Positions 9,168 through 20,858 of a DNA stretch of 64,000 nucleotides are shown here, piece by piece (positions within the stretch are counted from its first letter, which is position 1; every line of letters begins with the position of its first letter). The stretch comes from Tillandsia leiboldiana. Taxonomy: Eukaryota; Streptophyta; Magnoliopsida; Poales; Bromeliaceae. Made by a program: the position numbers and the translations under genes. The notes beneath the pieces were generated by a model, which worked only from the letters and a program-made list of their open reading frames with translations, was not told the DNA's origin and did no database searches. The DNA lies in the NCBI GenBank assembly GCA_029204045.2, contig CM055062.1, positions 7,683,705 to 7,747,704 of the forward strand, in the 5' to 3' direction.

Positions 9168-12100
9168 ATGGTTGAAGGTGGAAACATCAACAGACCACCG
9201 TTCTTCGATAGAACAAACTATGCATATTGGAAACTACGCATGAGAGCGTTTTTAATTCCCATCGATGAACGGGTTTGGCAATCAATCAAGTTTGGATGGT
9301 CAAATCCTACTGAAATTATTGCTGATGTTCGCACCATCAAACCTAGGTCGAAATGGACCAAGGAAGAAATTGATGCATCTTCTTACAACGGCAAAGGAAT
9401 TAACGCATTATTTAATGCTTTGTCGCAAACTGAATTCTCTCGCGTCTCGGCATGTGAGACCGCGAAAGAAATTTGGGATGTTCTACAAGTTACACATGAG
9501 GGAACAAGCCTTGTGAAGATTCAAAAACTGCAAATACTTACGAGCAAATTTGACTCAATTTCTATGGCAGAAAATGAATCTTTCACAGATTATTACACAC
9601 GATTGCAAGAAATCGTAAATACATGTGCTAACTTGGGAGAGAAAATTTCAGAATCTAAAGTTGTAAGAAAAATTTTAAGGACTCTTCCTGAAAGATTTCG
9701 CCCTAAGGTTGCGGCCATTGAAACAGTTAAACACCCGGACGAAATTCGTGTAGAAGAATTAGTTGGTGCACTTCAAACTTATGAAATGGCTTTTCCTACT
9801 AACTATTCTTCTAGAAAGCCATCTTCTTCTAAGTCTTCAGGTCTTGCATTGAAATCAACAAAAGAAGAAGACGCGGATTCATCCTCCTCAGACGATGACG
9901 AGAATCTATCAATGGAGGATTTCGAGAAGCAACTTGCACTCTTGACGAGGAAATTTCGCCGAAACTTTCGAAGGGGTAACTCAAGCAAATCTTCATCCTT
10001 CGTAAAGTCGAAGAAAGGCAAAGGAACTTCAGGCTTTAAGTCAAGATAGCAAGAGAGTTTTTCAAAGGACAAGAAGAACTCGAAGGGACAAATCCAATGC
10101 TTCAAGTGTCGAGGCTACGGTCACGTCTCAACGGAGTGTCCCAACAAGAATCCGTCAAAGAAGAAGGCGATGCAAGCCGTCACTTGGGATAACACCTCAA
10201 CTTCCAATGAGTCATCTTCCAGTGATGAAGAAAACAACGCAACAACATTCCACGCGTCCACAACTTCACCTTACGTATGCTTTATGGCAAGTACATCCGG
10301 TTCATTATCCAACTCCTCCCAGGTTGAAAAAACTGCAACGGATGATGAACTGAGCAATTCCGAAGGTGAAGACTTTGCTTTTGCCTATCATAAGCTTTTA
10401 AAGGATTCAAAGAAATTGGCAAAGCAAAACAAGAGTTTGAGAAGAAGATTGCAGGATCTCAAAGAAGAAGCAAAAAGGGCAACTTCTCTCTCAAACGCTC
10501 TTGAAGTGGAAAGGGACAATTTGATCAAAGTAAATGTTTCCCTTCAAGAGAAGAATGAGCATTTCGAGAAGGAACACAACGAATTGGTGGATAAAGCTAA
10601 TTACTTCTTGAAGCTCTACTCCGAGGCTCGACAAGAAAAGATGAAAATGACGAAGACCATATTCCAACTTAAGGATGACTTGAAGCGATTTTCTTCAGGA
10701 AGGAGCAAGTTGGATAAGATGCTTGGTCTTGGTCAAACAAACCGTTTGGGCCTTGGATACAATCGAACTGGAGACAGTCCTAGTTCGAGTGAAACAATGT
10801 TTGTGCCCCAGTCAGTGTCTCTTCCTCCGACGGAAATCAATGCATCCAACGACAACAAGCCTACCTCACCTACTTCGGGTTCAACAAGTACAAAGGTATG
10901 TTTTCGTTGTGGTTTTGCAGGGCACATAAGAAGAGATTGCAAGATTGGAGCAAAACGATCAAATCAAGTGCCTCTTGCAACAACTACCAACAAGGTCATC
11001 CCCCGGAAATCAAAGGAGAGTTTTTCAAAGGTAAAGAACCTTGGTAGTTCACCTAACAAGAGGACGTCATCAAATAAAAGCAATCAATCAAACAAGACGC
11101 TTTCACCAAGGATAATAACTTCACAATCATTGCCGACGCATTCAAAAAAGGTTTGGGTGCGCAAAGGTGAAATCTTCCCTTGTCTTGTCATTCATACATC
11201 ATTGCATGCTTTTGACAATTCGTCTTGGTATCTAGATAGTGGATGTTCCCGTCACATGACCGGTGACAAAAATTGTTTTCAAACTTTAGAGTAAACCTCC
11301 GGAGGACTTGTAGTTTTCGAAGACGGTCGTTCTTCAAAATTTTTTGGAAAAGGAACAATTACTATTCCAGAAGGCCCGGTTTTGAACAATGTTTTATTTG
11401 TTGAAGGCCTTAAGACTAACCTCATTAGCATTAGTCAATTATGTGATAATGGCTTTTCAGTTAATTTTTCTTCTGCAGAATGCATTGTAACTGATAAGGA
11501 CCATTTATTCTTTTTGAAAGGGGTTAGATCTGAAAACAATTGCTATGTAGTTCCTAACAAAGTTTCTGAACATTGTAACCTAGTTTCTTTAGATAATGAA
11601 ACTCTTTGGTATGAAAGACTAGGTCACATTAATTTTAAGGAACTAGCTAGAATTTCTAATAAAGACGTGGTTAAAGGTGTTCCTAAACTTTCTTTTAAAG
11701 AAAACATTGTGTGTGGAGGTTGTCAAAAGGGAAAACAATCAAGGGCCACGCACAAGAACTTGAACCACGTGGGAACCAAACGACCATTAGAATTACTGCA
11801 CATGGACTTAATGGGGCCGACTCGTCAACCAAGTTTGGGAGGTAAATGGTACATTTTTCTTTTGGTTGATGATTTCTCTAGATATTCATGGGTAACATTT
11901 TTAAAAGAGAAAGCGGATACTTTCGATTCTTTTCATGAGATATGTCATCGTGTTATGCTTGAGAAAAATGAAAAGATCGTTCGTGTTCGAAGTGATAGAG
12001 GTGGAGAATTTATAAATTCAAAATTCATTGATTTTTGCACTTCCAATGGTATAAAACATGAATTCTCTGCACCCTATACACCTCAACAGAATGGTGTAGT

Positions 12101-14291
12101 CGAGCGCAAAAACAGAGTTGTACAAGAGATGGCGCGTGTTATGCTTCATAGTCGGAAACTACCGTTACATTTTTGGGCTGAAGCAGTTAACACCGTGGTC
12201 TACGTAATTAATCGTGTTTATTTGCGTCCGGGTACTTTAAATACACCATATGAGCTATGGTCTTGTAGAAAACCAAATATCAAATATTTTCGAATCTTTG
12301 GGAGTCGCTGTTACATTTTACATGATCGCGAAAATTTTAGAAAATTTGACTCTCGAAGTGACGAAGGAATTTTCATGGGTTATTCTACAAATAGTAGAGC
12401 ATATCGGGTATTTAACCTCGAATCTAAAACGATGGTAGAATCATTTAATGTTAAAGTAGATGAAGCTTTTCATTTTTCATTTGATAAATCTACCCCTGAT
12501 ATGTCTCTTGATGATGACACTCCTGTAAAAGTCATTGCATCTTCTCATGATAATTCTTCCGATAATGTTGATGCATCTCATGGTTCTTCTAGTTTATCTG
12601 ATATGCAGGAATCATCACACATACCTCCGAGCACTCCGTTACCTCAAACGCTACGTATCTCCAAGGATCATCCAGAATCAAATATTATTGGAGACCCACA
12701 AGAAGGAGTCAGGACTCGGAGACAATTGGTTTGTGGAGTTGCGTGTTACGTCTCCATGTTAGAACCAAAGAATGTCGATGAAGCTCTTCAAGATGATTAT
12801 TGGATTGAAGCTATACAAGAAGAGCTCCATCAATTCGAAAGAAACAAAGTCTGGGAATTAACGAAGCCTCCGAAGCAACGCAACATAATTGGTACTAAGT
12901 GGATTTTCAAGAACAAGAAAAACGAGGATGGTACCATCATTAGGAACAAAGCACGCCTAGTTGCTCAGGGCTATTCACAAATAGAAGGTATAGACTTTGA
13001 TGAGACGTTCGCCCTAGTAGCTCGTCTCGAGTCAATTCGCATCCTTTTCGCCGTTGCTTATCATTTCAAAATTAAACTCTTTCAAATGGACGTTAAGAGC
13101 GTCTTTTTAAATGGTTTTCTAAATGAGGAAGTTTATGTGGCTCAACCGAAAGGTTTCATTGACCATAAACTACCTAACCATATTTTTCGATTGAAAAAGG
13201 CTCTTTACGGTCTAAAACAAGCACCGCGAGCATGGTACGAAAGGTTGACAAAGCACCTTTTGGAAAAGGGCTACACTCGAGGGGGAGCGGATCGGACACT
13301 CTTTGTGAAGCATTTTCAGGACAACTTCATTGTGGCACAAATCTATGTCGATGACATTGTATTTGGAGCAACAAGGATTAATGATGCTTCAAAATTCGCT
13401 GAAACCATGGAAAGCGAATTTGAGATGTCCATGATGGGCGAGCTAACATATTTTCTTGGATTGCAAGTGAAACAAAGTGAAGAAGGCATTCATCTGTGCC
13501 AATCCAAGTATGCAAGGGAGTTGGTGAAGAAATTCGGATTAGAAAATTCTAAAGACTTTCTGACTCCAATGGGAACTAGCAACAAGGGATTAGAAAGTGA
13601 ATCTCTCAGTGAAAGTGTAGACGAGAAGCTTTATCGCAGCATGATTGGAAGTCTACTCTATCTCACGGCTAGTCGCCCGGATATATCCTTTAGTGTTGGG
13701 ATTTGCGCGAGATATCAATCAGCACCAAAAGAGGTTCACCTGAAAGCGGTGAAAAGGATCCTCCGGTACGTTAAAGGAACGCTAAATTTCAGAATTTGGT
13801 ATCCTATGGGCACAACTCTTGACATAATAGGATACTCAGATGCCGATTGGGCTGGATCAGTGGATGATCGGAAAAGTACGAGTGGTGCATGTTTTTATCT
13901 TGGCCATTGTCTTGTTGCATGGCATAGTAAAAAGCAAAACAGCATTGCACTCTCAACTGTCGAAGCGGAATATATTTCAGCAGGAAGTTGTTCGACACAA
14001 TTGATTTCGATGAAAAGCGTTTTGAGCGACTTCCGAATTCCTGCGACTTCGGTAACTATTCTTTGTGACAACACTAGTGCTATAAATATTTCTAAAAACC
14101 CTGTGTTGCACTCAAGAACGAAACACATTGAACTTAGATATCATTTTCTAAGAGAGCTAGTTGAATCAAGTATTCTTCAAATTTCTTATATTTCAACTGA
14201 AGATCAATTAGCTGACTTTTTAACAAAACCTTTGGATCAAAAACGTTTTATTCACTTGCGTAAAGCAATTGGAATGCTTCATTTGAAATAA
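9168..14291 (+). pseudogene. Element A gag-pol polyprotein, two in-frame stops
   Basis: One frame of 1707 codons, interrupted by TAG at 10047-10049 (codon 294) and TAA at 11292-11294 (codon 709). Element B has sense codons at both places, so these are lesions rather than a family-wide recoding signal. Order: copia-type capsid domain (about 1-220), Ser/Asp-rich linker, zinc knuckle (residues 311-324), coiled-coil segment (about 390-530), second zinc knuckle (578-591), protease with LDSGCSRHMTG (Asp690) and the HHCC pre-integrase domain. Integrase follows with D880, D943 and E979 (35 residues between the last two), then RT with YVDD at 1393-1396 and RNase H (SDADW near 1558, CDNTSA, RTKHIE). 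PR-INT-RT-RH order defines Ty1/copia. All visible catalytic residues are intact, so only the two stops silence it. Two gag zinc knuckles and a long gag match the Sirevirus/Maximus lineage. Confidence 0.93.
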
Positions 14292-14729
14292 CACTTTTTG
14301 AAACCATTGCTTAGATTAGGTTTTGTTTTGTGTTTTTGTTCTTTATCTATGCTTGTACATAGAACATTAACTGAGCATATGTTATTGACTTTAATTGCAT
14401 CCTTTTATGTTGTAAGAAATTTATTATGATTTGGATATTATGATAATTCATTTGATGCAATGATCATTTATATCAATTAGGTCATCTTTAATTGATCAAA
14501 GTCATTTTCTCTCTCAAATGATCTCTTGGTATAGTTTTTATCATAATTGAAAATTGAGTTAAGTATGAACACGAGATCAATTTTTGGTTGAATACTTCAT
14601 ATCTTAAATAATTGATAGCCAATTGAGGGGGAGTTTATTAAAGTTTAATGCTCAAAAGATGTGGAAAGAGTTACATCCCAATGAGGAGTGTGAAAACTAC
14701 CACCACATGGAGGAAAGAGCTACCACCTC
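14292..14729 (+). other. Element A 3' non-coding region, first part
   Basis: AT-rich, no ORF. It contains a polypurine stretch (GAGGGGGAG near 14627). It ends at the ACCTC target site of solo LTR F (14725-14729) and resumes at 17655. The matching region of B (32855-33312) is uninterrupted. Confidence 0.75.
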
Positions 14730-17649
14730 TGTAATATCACAGTTTTTTTGTAACAAGTTACCCTCCTGTTAATAAAGCTTAAGTTATGGGAAAGTAAATT
14801 AACGGGTATATTTAGTTGATAATCTTGAGGTGCGGGTATTTTTTTGTAATAGAGCTCGAAAAACGGTGAACGGCGGTGCGACCGGATCCGGATTCCGACT
14901 TACGGAGCCCCCAGAAATGGGTTGTTAGGATCGCGGTAGCCGCGGGGGTGCATCGAAATCCGTGTAATTGATTGTGCACGCTTTTTGAGGAGATAAGGAA
15001 TTATCTTTAAAGAATGATCTTTAGAGAATTATCCTGAAGGATTTATCTTTAAGGAATTATCTCCAGGGATTTATTAAATAATTATTAAATTAGAGTTTTA
15101 AAATACCCGATGTGGATTTGACGGTACATACCGACAAACGATTTTTACTTCTCCCAAAAAGAAAGAAACCCTAGCCGGAGAGAAAAGAAAGAAAGAGGAA
15201 AAAAGGCGAAACCTAACTAGAAGAAAAAAAGAAGAAAGAAGGAGAAAGCGGAAGGACCCGATCATCCCCGACGAACGTGCCGAAGCCGGGAGCGTGAACG
15301 GATTTCCGTCTCCGACGATTCGCGGTAAGCGATGCTTCCTTCGGTTTTTCGTTTCAAATTTTTGTGTCATTTTTGGGTTGCCGATTTTGCTACCCTACCC
15401 GTCGCCGCCGCCGCGAAACCCTAGGGCACCACCGCCGCGAAGCCTAGGGCATCATCGCCGTCGCATGGCCCTAGGGCATCGTCGCCGCCGCACGGCCCTA
15501 GGGCATCGTCGCCGCCGCACGGCCTAGGGCAACTAACACCGTCGCCACAGCACCGCCGCGCCGCGCGTGGCTGGCGCCCGTACGGCTGCGGCATGCAGCC
15601 GCGCCATGCGGGGCGGGCGCCCGCGCGGTCGCGGCACGCGCCGCGCGGGGCCAGTGCCCGCGCGGCCACGGCCCGCGCCACGCGGGGTTGGCGGCCGCGC
15701 GGCTGCGGCATGCAGCCGCGCCGCGCGGGGCCAGTGCCCGCGTGGCCACGGCCCGCGCCGCGCGGGGTTGGCGCCCGTGCGGCCACGGCCCGCGCCGTGC
15801 GGGGTTGGCGCCTGCGCGGCCGCGGCATGCAGCCGCGCCGCGCGGCGCGGCTTGTGCCGCGCGGGGCCGTTGCCCGGGCGGCCGCGGCACGCGCCGCGCG
15901 GGGCCGGTGCCCGCGTGTCCGCAGCACATGCCGCGCGGGGCTAGCGCCCACGCGGCCGCGGCTTGTGCCGCACGGGGCCGGTGCCCGCGCGGCCGCGGCT
16001 TGTCCCGCGTGGGGCCTGTGCCCGCGCGGCCGCAGCACATGCCGCGCGCGGCTAGCGCCTGCGCGGCCGTGGCTTGTGCCGCGCGGGGCTAGCACTCGCG
16101 CGGCCGTGGCATGCGCCGCGAGGGGGACTAGCGCCCGCGCGGCCGCAGCAAATGCCGCGCGGGGCTACGGCCCGCGCGGCCGCAGCATGCACCGCGCGGG
16201 GCTAGAGCCCGCGCGGCCGCAGCATGCACCGCGCGGGGCTAGAGCCCGCGCGGCCGCGGTTTGTGCCGCGCGGGGCTGGTGCCCGCACGGCCGCGGCACG
16301 CGCCGCGCGGGGCCGGTGCCCGCGTGGCTGCGGCATGCGCCGCGCGGGGCCGGTGCCCGTGCGGCCGCATGGCACGCAACGACGCGGGGGTGGCCGCGTC
16401 GCTCGTCGCGCACTGTCGCCACCGCCGGGTCGAGTTGTTAGTAGTGTTTTTGGGTTTTTGGACTTGGTTTATCTACCGTTATGTTTCTGATCTGACCGCG
16501 GTTCTTTTGGGGACTATTTTTAGGTCCGAGTGCCGATTGTGATCGTGGTTCGGTCTCCGGTGTTCCGATCAGCACATTTGAGGTGGGTACCATTGGCTAT
16601 TTTTCGGTGTAGGGTCGTCCCCGAGTATTTTGTTTGATAAAGTAGATGCTTTTGGTAAATTAACTAACCCCGTTGCATGTAAATCCCGTTTACTATTCTA
16701 ATTGACGCGGCTGCGGTCGCAAGATCATTTTATTAATCTGACCAAAGCGGCTGAGGTCGCAATATTGTTTTACACTCATATTGCTTACACGCACACCGGC
16801 GGTTTGGCCACCGCACAGGGTGTTTTTTTTCGGAAAGATGGTAAGTTTACCCGTGTACCCCATAACTCGTGATGATGGGGACCCCTCAACGAGTGGTGGC
16901 TGCTACTTGGGCAGTCGAGGGGTTGGTGGCACCAAGAAGATGAGTACGGTATTTGGGTTGGGGCCCAACTTATTTCAAATCTGGGGTAGGTGCCCAGTGA
17001 GTTTTGTGACAGGGATTTAGCGGTACATGAGGGGGAAGTAAATGCTCCGGTGTATCGGTTTGTTCTTTTCAGTTATCGCATTTACTTATTTGTTTCTACT
17101 TTATCAGTCACTGACTACCCACACTGTGACAGGTCCGAGCAGGGGTGGGAAACAGGACGACGGTGAGGCATCGGTTAGAGGACCCTAGCCATGGTGGCTA
17201 GTAAACGATACGTTTTCCTGGTTATTTCCTTAAATGTTTGGTTAGTTTAATTGTGATTTTTACATGTGTGGTTCCTTGTGGATGTTGGAATGAGGACTTC
17301 GTGTAGGACTATTTTCTCTTATCTGTGATTGTTAAGAGGTGTAATTGCGGCTCGTTTTCAAATGCAAACATGGTTTCAAAAGTATTTTCAAACCGAGTGT
17401 CGTGTGGGCACTGATTTAAAAACCCGTGGATTTATCCTTTCAAGTGTAGTGGCCACTTAAAAGAGTTTGCGAAAATATTTTGGAAAATCGGGTGTCGAGT
17501 GAACGCCGTGCATATACAAAGGAGGCTCCGCCCGTTTGGGGAGTGGATTTATATATGCGGCGGGTCTGGTGCGCACCGGAGGCGAGGTTCATTTAAGAAA
17601 AAAAAAATGGATACGTTTTTCGCTCTTTTCGAACCTCCGGGGCGTGACA
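14730..17649 (+). mobile_element. Solo LTR F (Ty3/gypsy-like, 2.9 kb) inserted in element A
   Basis: Begins TGTAATATCAC, ends GGGGCGTGACA, flanked by TSD ACCTC (14725-14729, 17650-17654). No second LTR or internal region is present, so it most likely arose by LTR-LTR recombination. Comparison with element B shows the clean empty site. The layout (GTGCGA...CCGGA block, CCCTAGCC leader, GC minisatellite, TAG/GTCC block, terminal GGGGCGTGACA) parallels the LTRs of element I, so F is a diverged relative of that family. Confidence 0.9.
15560..16375. repeat. Long GC-rich minisatellite in solo LTR F
   Basis: About 22 degenerate copies of a 36-37-bp unit of the form GCCGCGCGGGGC plus GTGCCCGCGCGGCC and a GCGGCATGC-like variable end. 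Long ORFs run through it on both strands in several frames because the repeat lacks stops; none is credible as a gene. Confidence 0.85.
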
Positions 17650-17654
17650 ACCTC

Positions 17655-18145
17655 GGTCGTCCGAGTACTGTGTGCAGCTACCACATGTATACAAAGCATG
17701 GTTTTTCTTGTTGATTAGATAAAATGCTTATTGGAATACTTGACTCTGTCAAATTCCAAGGTTGGTATAAGGTGGGATTTTTATTGAAAGATGCTCAAAG
17801 AGCCACTCCCTATAATAAATTGACTAGATATATTATCTAACTTATTTGGGATTTCAAACATCTATTGATCTTTGTGCTTCATTTTCTTTACTAAATTGAT
17901 GATTTGATAAACGCATTACTCAATAGATCGTGATTGATGTTTTGAACTTGATCAACTTTAAAAGATTTAATTTTTATAAATTTTCGTTTCATTACTTGGA
18001 TATTATTGATAGATTTAGCATAATCTATTTCTTTTAACATGAAACGATGATTTTTGTTTAAAGTTGATATACAAAAGATGCTTACATACTTTTTCTGGAT
18101 TTTCTGAAATTTTTGTAAATTTTTCTGAAGAAAAAGTTGAAGCCG
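17655..18145 (+). other. Element A 3' non-coding region, second part
   Basis: AT-rich continuation after F. It is homologous on the opposite strand to about 32385-32865 of element B. No ORF or other signal is seen. Confidence 0.7.
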
Positions 18146-18254
18146 ATCCGGACTGGAAGAATCCGATCCGGATCCCGAACGCAGAATTTTTCTGCGGGTA
18201 GCCGATCCGGACTAGACTTACGAGCTGATCCGGACCGCGGCTAGGGTTTATAAG
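18146..18254 (+). promoter_or_regulatory. Candidate internal promoter for element A ORF3
   Basis: Four palindrome-related sites (TCCGGAC or TCCGGAT cores starting at 18146, 18166, 18205 and 18228), one followed by CCCGAACG as in the LTR, lie just upstream of a TATA-like TTTATAAG (18247-18254). The arrangement mimics the LTR U3, and the equivalent block is present in B (32264-32374). It lies about 530 bp before the ORF3 ATG. Promoter activity is inferred. Confidence 0.55.
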
Positions 18255-18372
18255 AAACGAAGGGTTATTTGAATTCTATTCTTTTCTAAACTTTGTTTCA
18301 AGCATCTCAGAGCTTCTCTCTCTAGATTACAACTGATTTGGAGCCTTTCAAACTCAAGTTCTTCCGATTCAA

Positions 18373-18755
18373 GTAAGTTTCTATGATCAAAACTTGGGAT
18401 ATTCACTGTTTTTGCCCTATTCTTCCAAAACGTGAGGAATTTCATGCCTCTTTTTCGTTTATGAATGGTTTTTGGTCAAATTTCTTTTGAAATAAGAACT
18501 CTCGGCAGATTAGTTTTGTTTGTATGCCTTCTATTCTCTTGTTTAACAGATTTTTGAGCTTCGATTTCTAAAAATTCAGTTTTATGGCATATTATGAGAA
18601 TTTTTAAAAATCATGGAATTGATCTATTTTTAAAATTCTTTTTGCAAAACTAACTTGATTCCTAGTCTCTATGCACGATAATGATTGTTTGGGTACAATT
18701 TTTCAAATTTTTGAAAATTAAACAATTTTTCGTGTTCTTGAGTTCTTGCTCGCAG
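18373..18755 (+). other. Candidate leader intron upstream of ORF3 (element A)
   Basis: Donor CAA|GTAAGT and acceptor TTGCTCGCAG|G enclose 383 bp of T-rich sequence ending 29 bp before the ORF3 ATG. In B, donor CAA|GTGAGT (32150) and acceptor TTGCTCACAG (21451) enclose 384 bp once element E and one TSD copy are subtracted. Conservation of both sites and of length supports a real spliced 5' leader. Confidence 0.6.
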
Positions 18756-18784
18756 GTTCTCCATTTTCTAACGCACTAGCAAAG

Positions 18785-18949
18785 ATGGTTTTCGCATGGA
18801 TTCTAGTGTTCATTGCAGCTTTGGTCGGGACACGAGCGACAAACAAGCTCAAAAGAGCTAAGAAAACTCAAGGGAAAGCAGAATATATTTCCTTGGATAA
18901 TTCGGAGTCTGAGACGGAATCAGTAAATTGGGATGAATTAATGGAAGAC
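18785..18949 (+). pseudogene. Element A ORF3, N-terminal part (split by element B)
   Basis: Starts MVFAW with a hydrophobic stretch (residues 1-17) that could be a signal anchor, followed by basic and then acidic sequence. The frame is broken after codon 55 by element B (TSD AAGAC). It resumes in the same frame at 39713. B carries a homologous start at 21419. ORF3 lies where Sireviruses carry an extra, sometimes env-like, ORF; envelope function is not shown. Confidence 0.75.
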
Positions 18950-20196
18950 TGTTGGGTTATGTATTAATTGGATCTAAATAAGAGAAAAAACACCTAGAGG
19001 GGGGGTGAATAGGTGTAAACCATAAACACTCAAAAATCGTTGTGCAATAAAATCCAATGCGGAAATGAAAAAATAACACGCACGATTTTTACGTGGAAAA
19101 ACTCCAAACCGGAGTAAAAAACCACGAGACCGATAACACGGCGAAATCCACTAGAATTAACACACGTACAAGGTGATATACCATACTCACAGACGACTCA
19201 ACCTTTTTCATATGCTCCTAGTAGATCTTCTCCGCTCGCTCCGCAACGCTTCTCGAATCCACGATCTGCGTCCAACGCCGAATCCACGGCGTCCAACGTC
19301 GAGTCCACGACGTCCGACCGAATCCACGGTCTTCACCCAATAGCACGCTTCGAATCCACGAAAGCGGTTGCACCTTGAATCCACAAGGCCACGCGAGTCC
19401 ACGCGCCTATTTTGGGAAAATCGTTGTTTTTTGGGTGGTGATGATCCGCCGAATACTTAGATTAGAAATAGATCGAAAATACCATCTAAGTATTCATTAA
19501 TTTGATTCTACTCAAAATCTGAGTTTGGAAAACCTAGAATCAAATTAATCAATATAGATGAAGAAACATAAAATTAAATATATTGATTTCCTTTCTTCTC
19601 TATATGTGGATTTTTCAATTTCGGCCGTCTTTTTATTATATGCGGATGCCCTAGAAATTGAATCATAGAGGCTATTTATAGGTTAGAAACCCTTGGAAGA
19701 AGATAAGGATAAAAAACTAACCATTTTTGGAATTTTACAGGACGACGGTCCGGACTGGAATTGGCGGTCCGAACTGTCGTGGCTTAAACAGACAATTTCC
19801 AAAAAAGAGGACATTAGGGGTCCGGACTGTAATTCCACGGTCCGGACTGTTCATGCAATTCCTGCAAATTCCACGTTCGGGGTCCGGACTGAAGTTCCAA
19901 GGTCCGGACTGGAATTGCGCATGAACTAATCTACGTTCGGGGTCCGGACTGTGATGCCCGATCCGGACTCTGAACATGTAGTATGTCCAGTTTTTGATTT
20001 TTATGCAATCAAACATTCAACCAAGTGTTTCTACACTATAAGAAGTATTCGGATCACCAAAAATATTTAGTTAAACATACCTGATCCTTTTGAATTCTTC
20101 TTTCTTGAGATTGAGGTACATGATCCAAACTTCTTCATCTTCAATCTTCAAGACTTAAACAATTTCACGAAATACGCCAACACAAATTCCGTAACA
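18950..20196 (-). repeat. Element B 3' LTR
   Basis: 1247 bp, very similar to 38460-39707. Its U3 carries GTCCGGAC palindromes starting at 19748, 19820, 19840, 19882, 19902 and 19942, with variants at 19767 and 19961. They are paired at 19-20 bp, the equivalent of the 21-bp pairs in A. Confidence 0.92.
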
Positions 20197-20858
20197 ATCT
20201 CCCCCTTTGGCAGTTTCGTGACAAAACAAAAATCCACTCAAGAAAATTCAAAAAGATATTTTTGTTGATATCACCATACAACAAAAATTTACATTGGAGA
20301 TCCAAAAGAAAATTAAATACATGAGATAAACTCCTAGAAGAGACTCTAGACTTAGACATATGTAATCTCTGCAAAAAGAAAACATTCTTGACAAAAGAGA
20401 TCGTTAGATACCTGAAGAATTTTTAATATTCAAAAACCAAACACAGAGATAGAGTTTATACTCACCATGACATTCACAAATTCAGATATGTAACAAGATC
20501 ACAATCAAAATTAGACATATCTTCTAAGCATTAAAAACCAAATGTCATATGTATGTTAGTTAACAAGCAACTTGTTAGAAATATTACATGCCCAAATAGT
20601 TAGTTGAGGCATGCATCAATCAAAATATAAAACCAAAAGTTGAAGTTATACTTACCTTCATAGTTCACAGTTCTCACACAAGCATTGTTCAAAGTAGTCA
20701 TTGTTTAAGTAGTTCTCTGCTCTCTCCCCCTTTTTGTCACTAAATAAGCCAAACAATTACAAAACAGAGAGGTGAAAAGTACTAAAGCAAGAAAAATCAG
20801 AGACCTAAAAAAACTGAAAACTAAGCCTGCACAACAAAACGATATGTTAGAATGAAGT
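20197..20858 (-). other. Element B region between ORF3 and 3' LTR
   Basis: Non-coding. It holds two polypurine tracts on the minus strand: AAAGGGGGAGA next to the LTR and another (AAAAAGGGGGAGAG) at about 20723-20738. Homologous to 40996-41657 of A. Confidence 0.75.

Noticed and set aside
15560..16375. CRISPR-like repeat array
   Set aside because: Units are contiguous and degenerate with no unique spacers, in a plant LTR.
15421..16441. Long Ala/Arg/Pro-rich ORFs on both strands (up to 282 codons)
   Set aside because: They are translations of a GC-rich minisatellite without stop codons, open in several frames at once, with no domain; the sequence lies in a solo LTR.
18785..18949. ORF3 as a proven viral-type envelope protein
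   Set aside because: Only a hydrophobic N-terminus, a coiled coil and its position after pol are seen; the central domain resembles a plant repeat protein, not a glycoprotein, so envelope function is not claimed.
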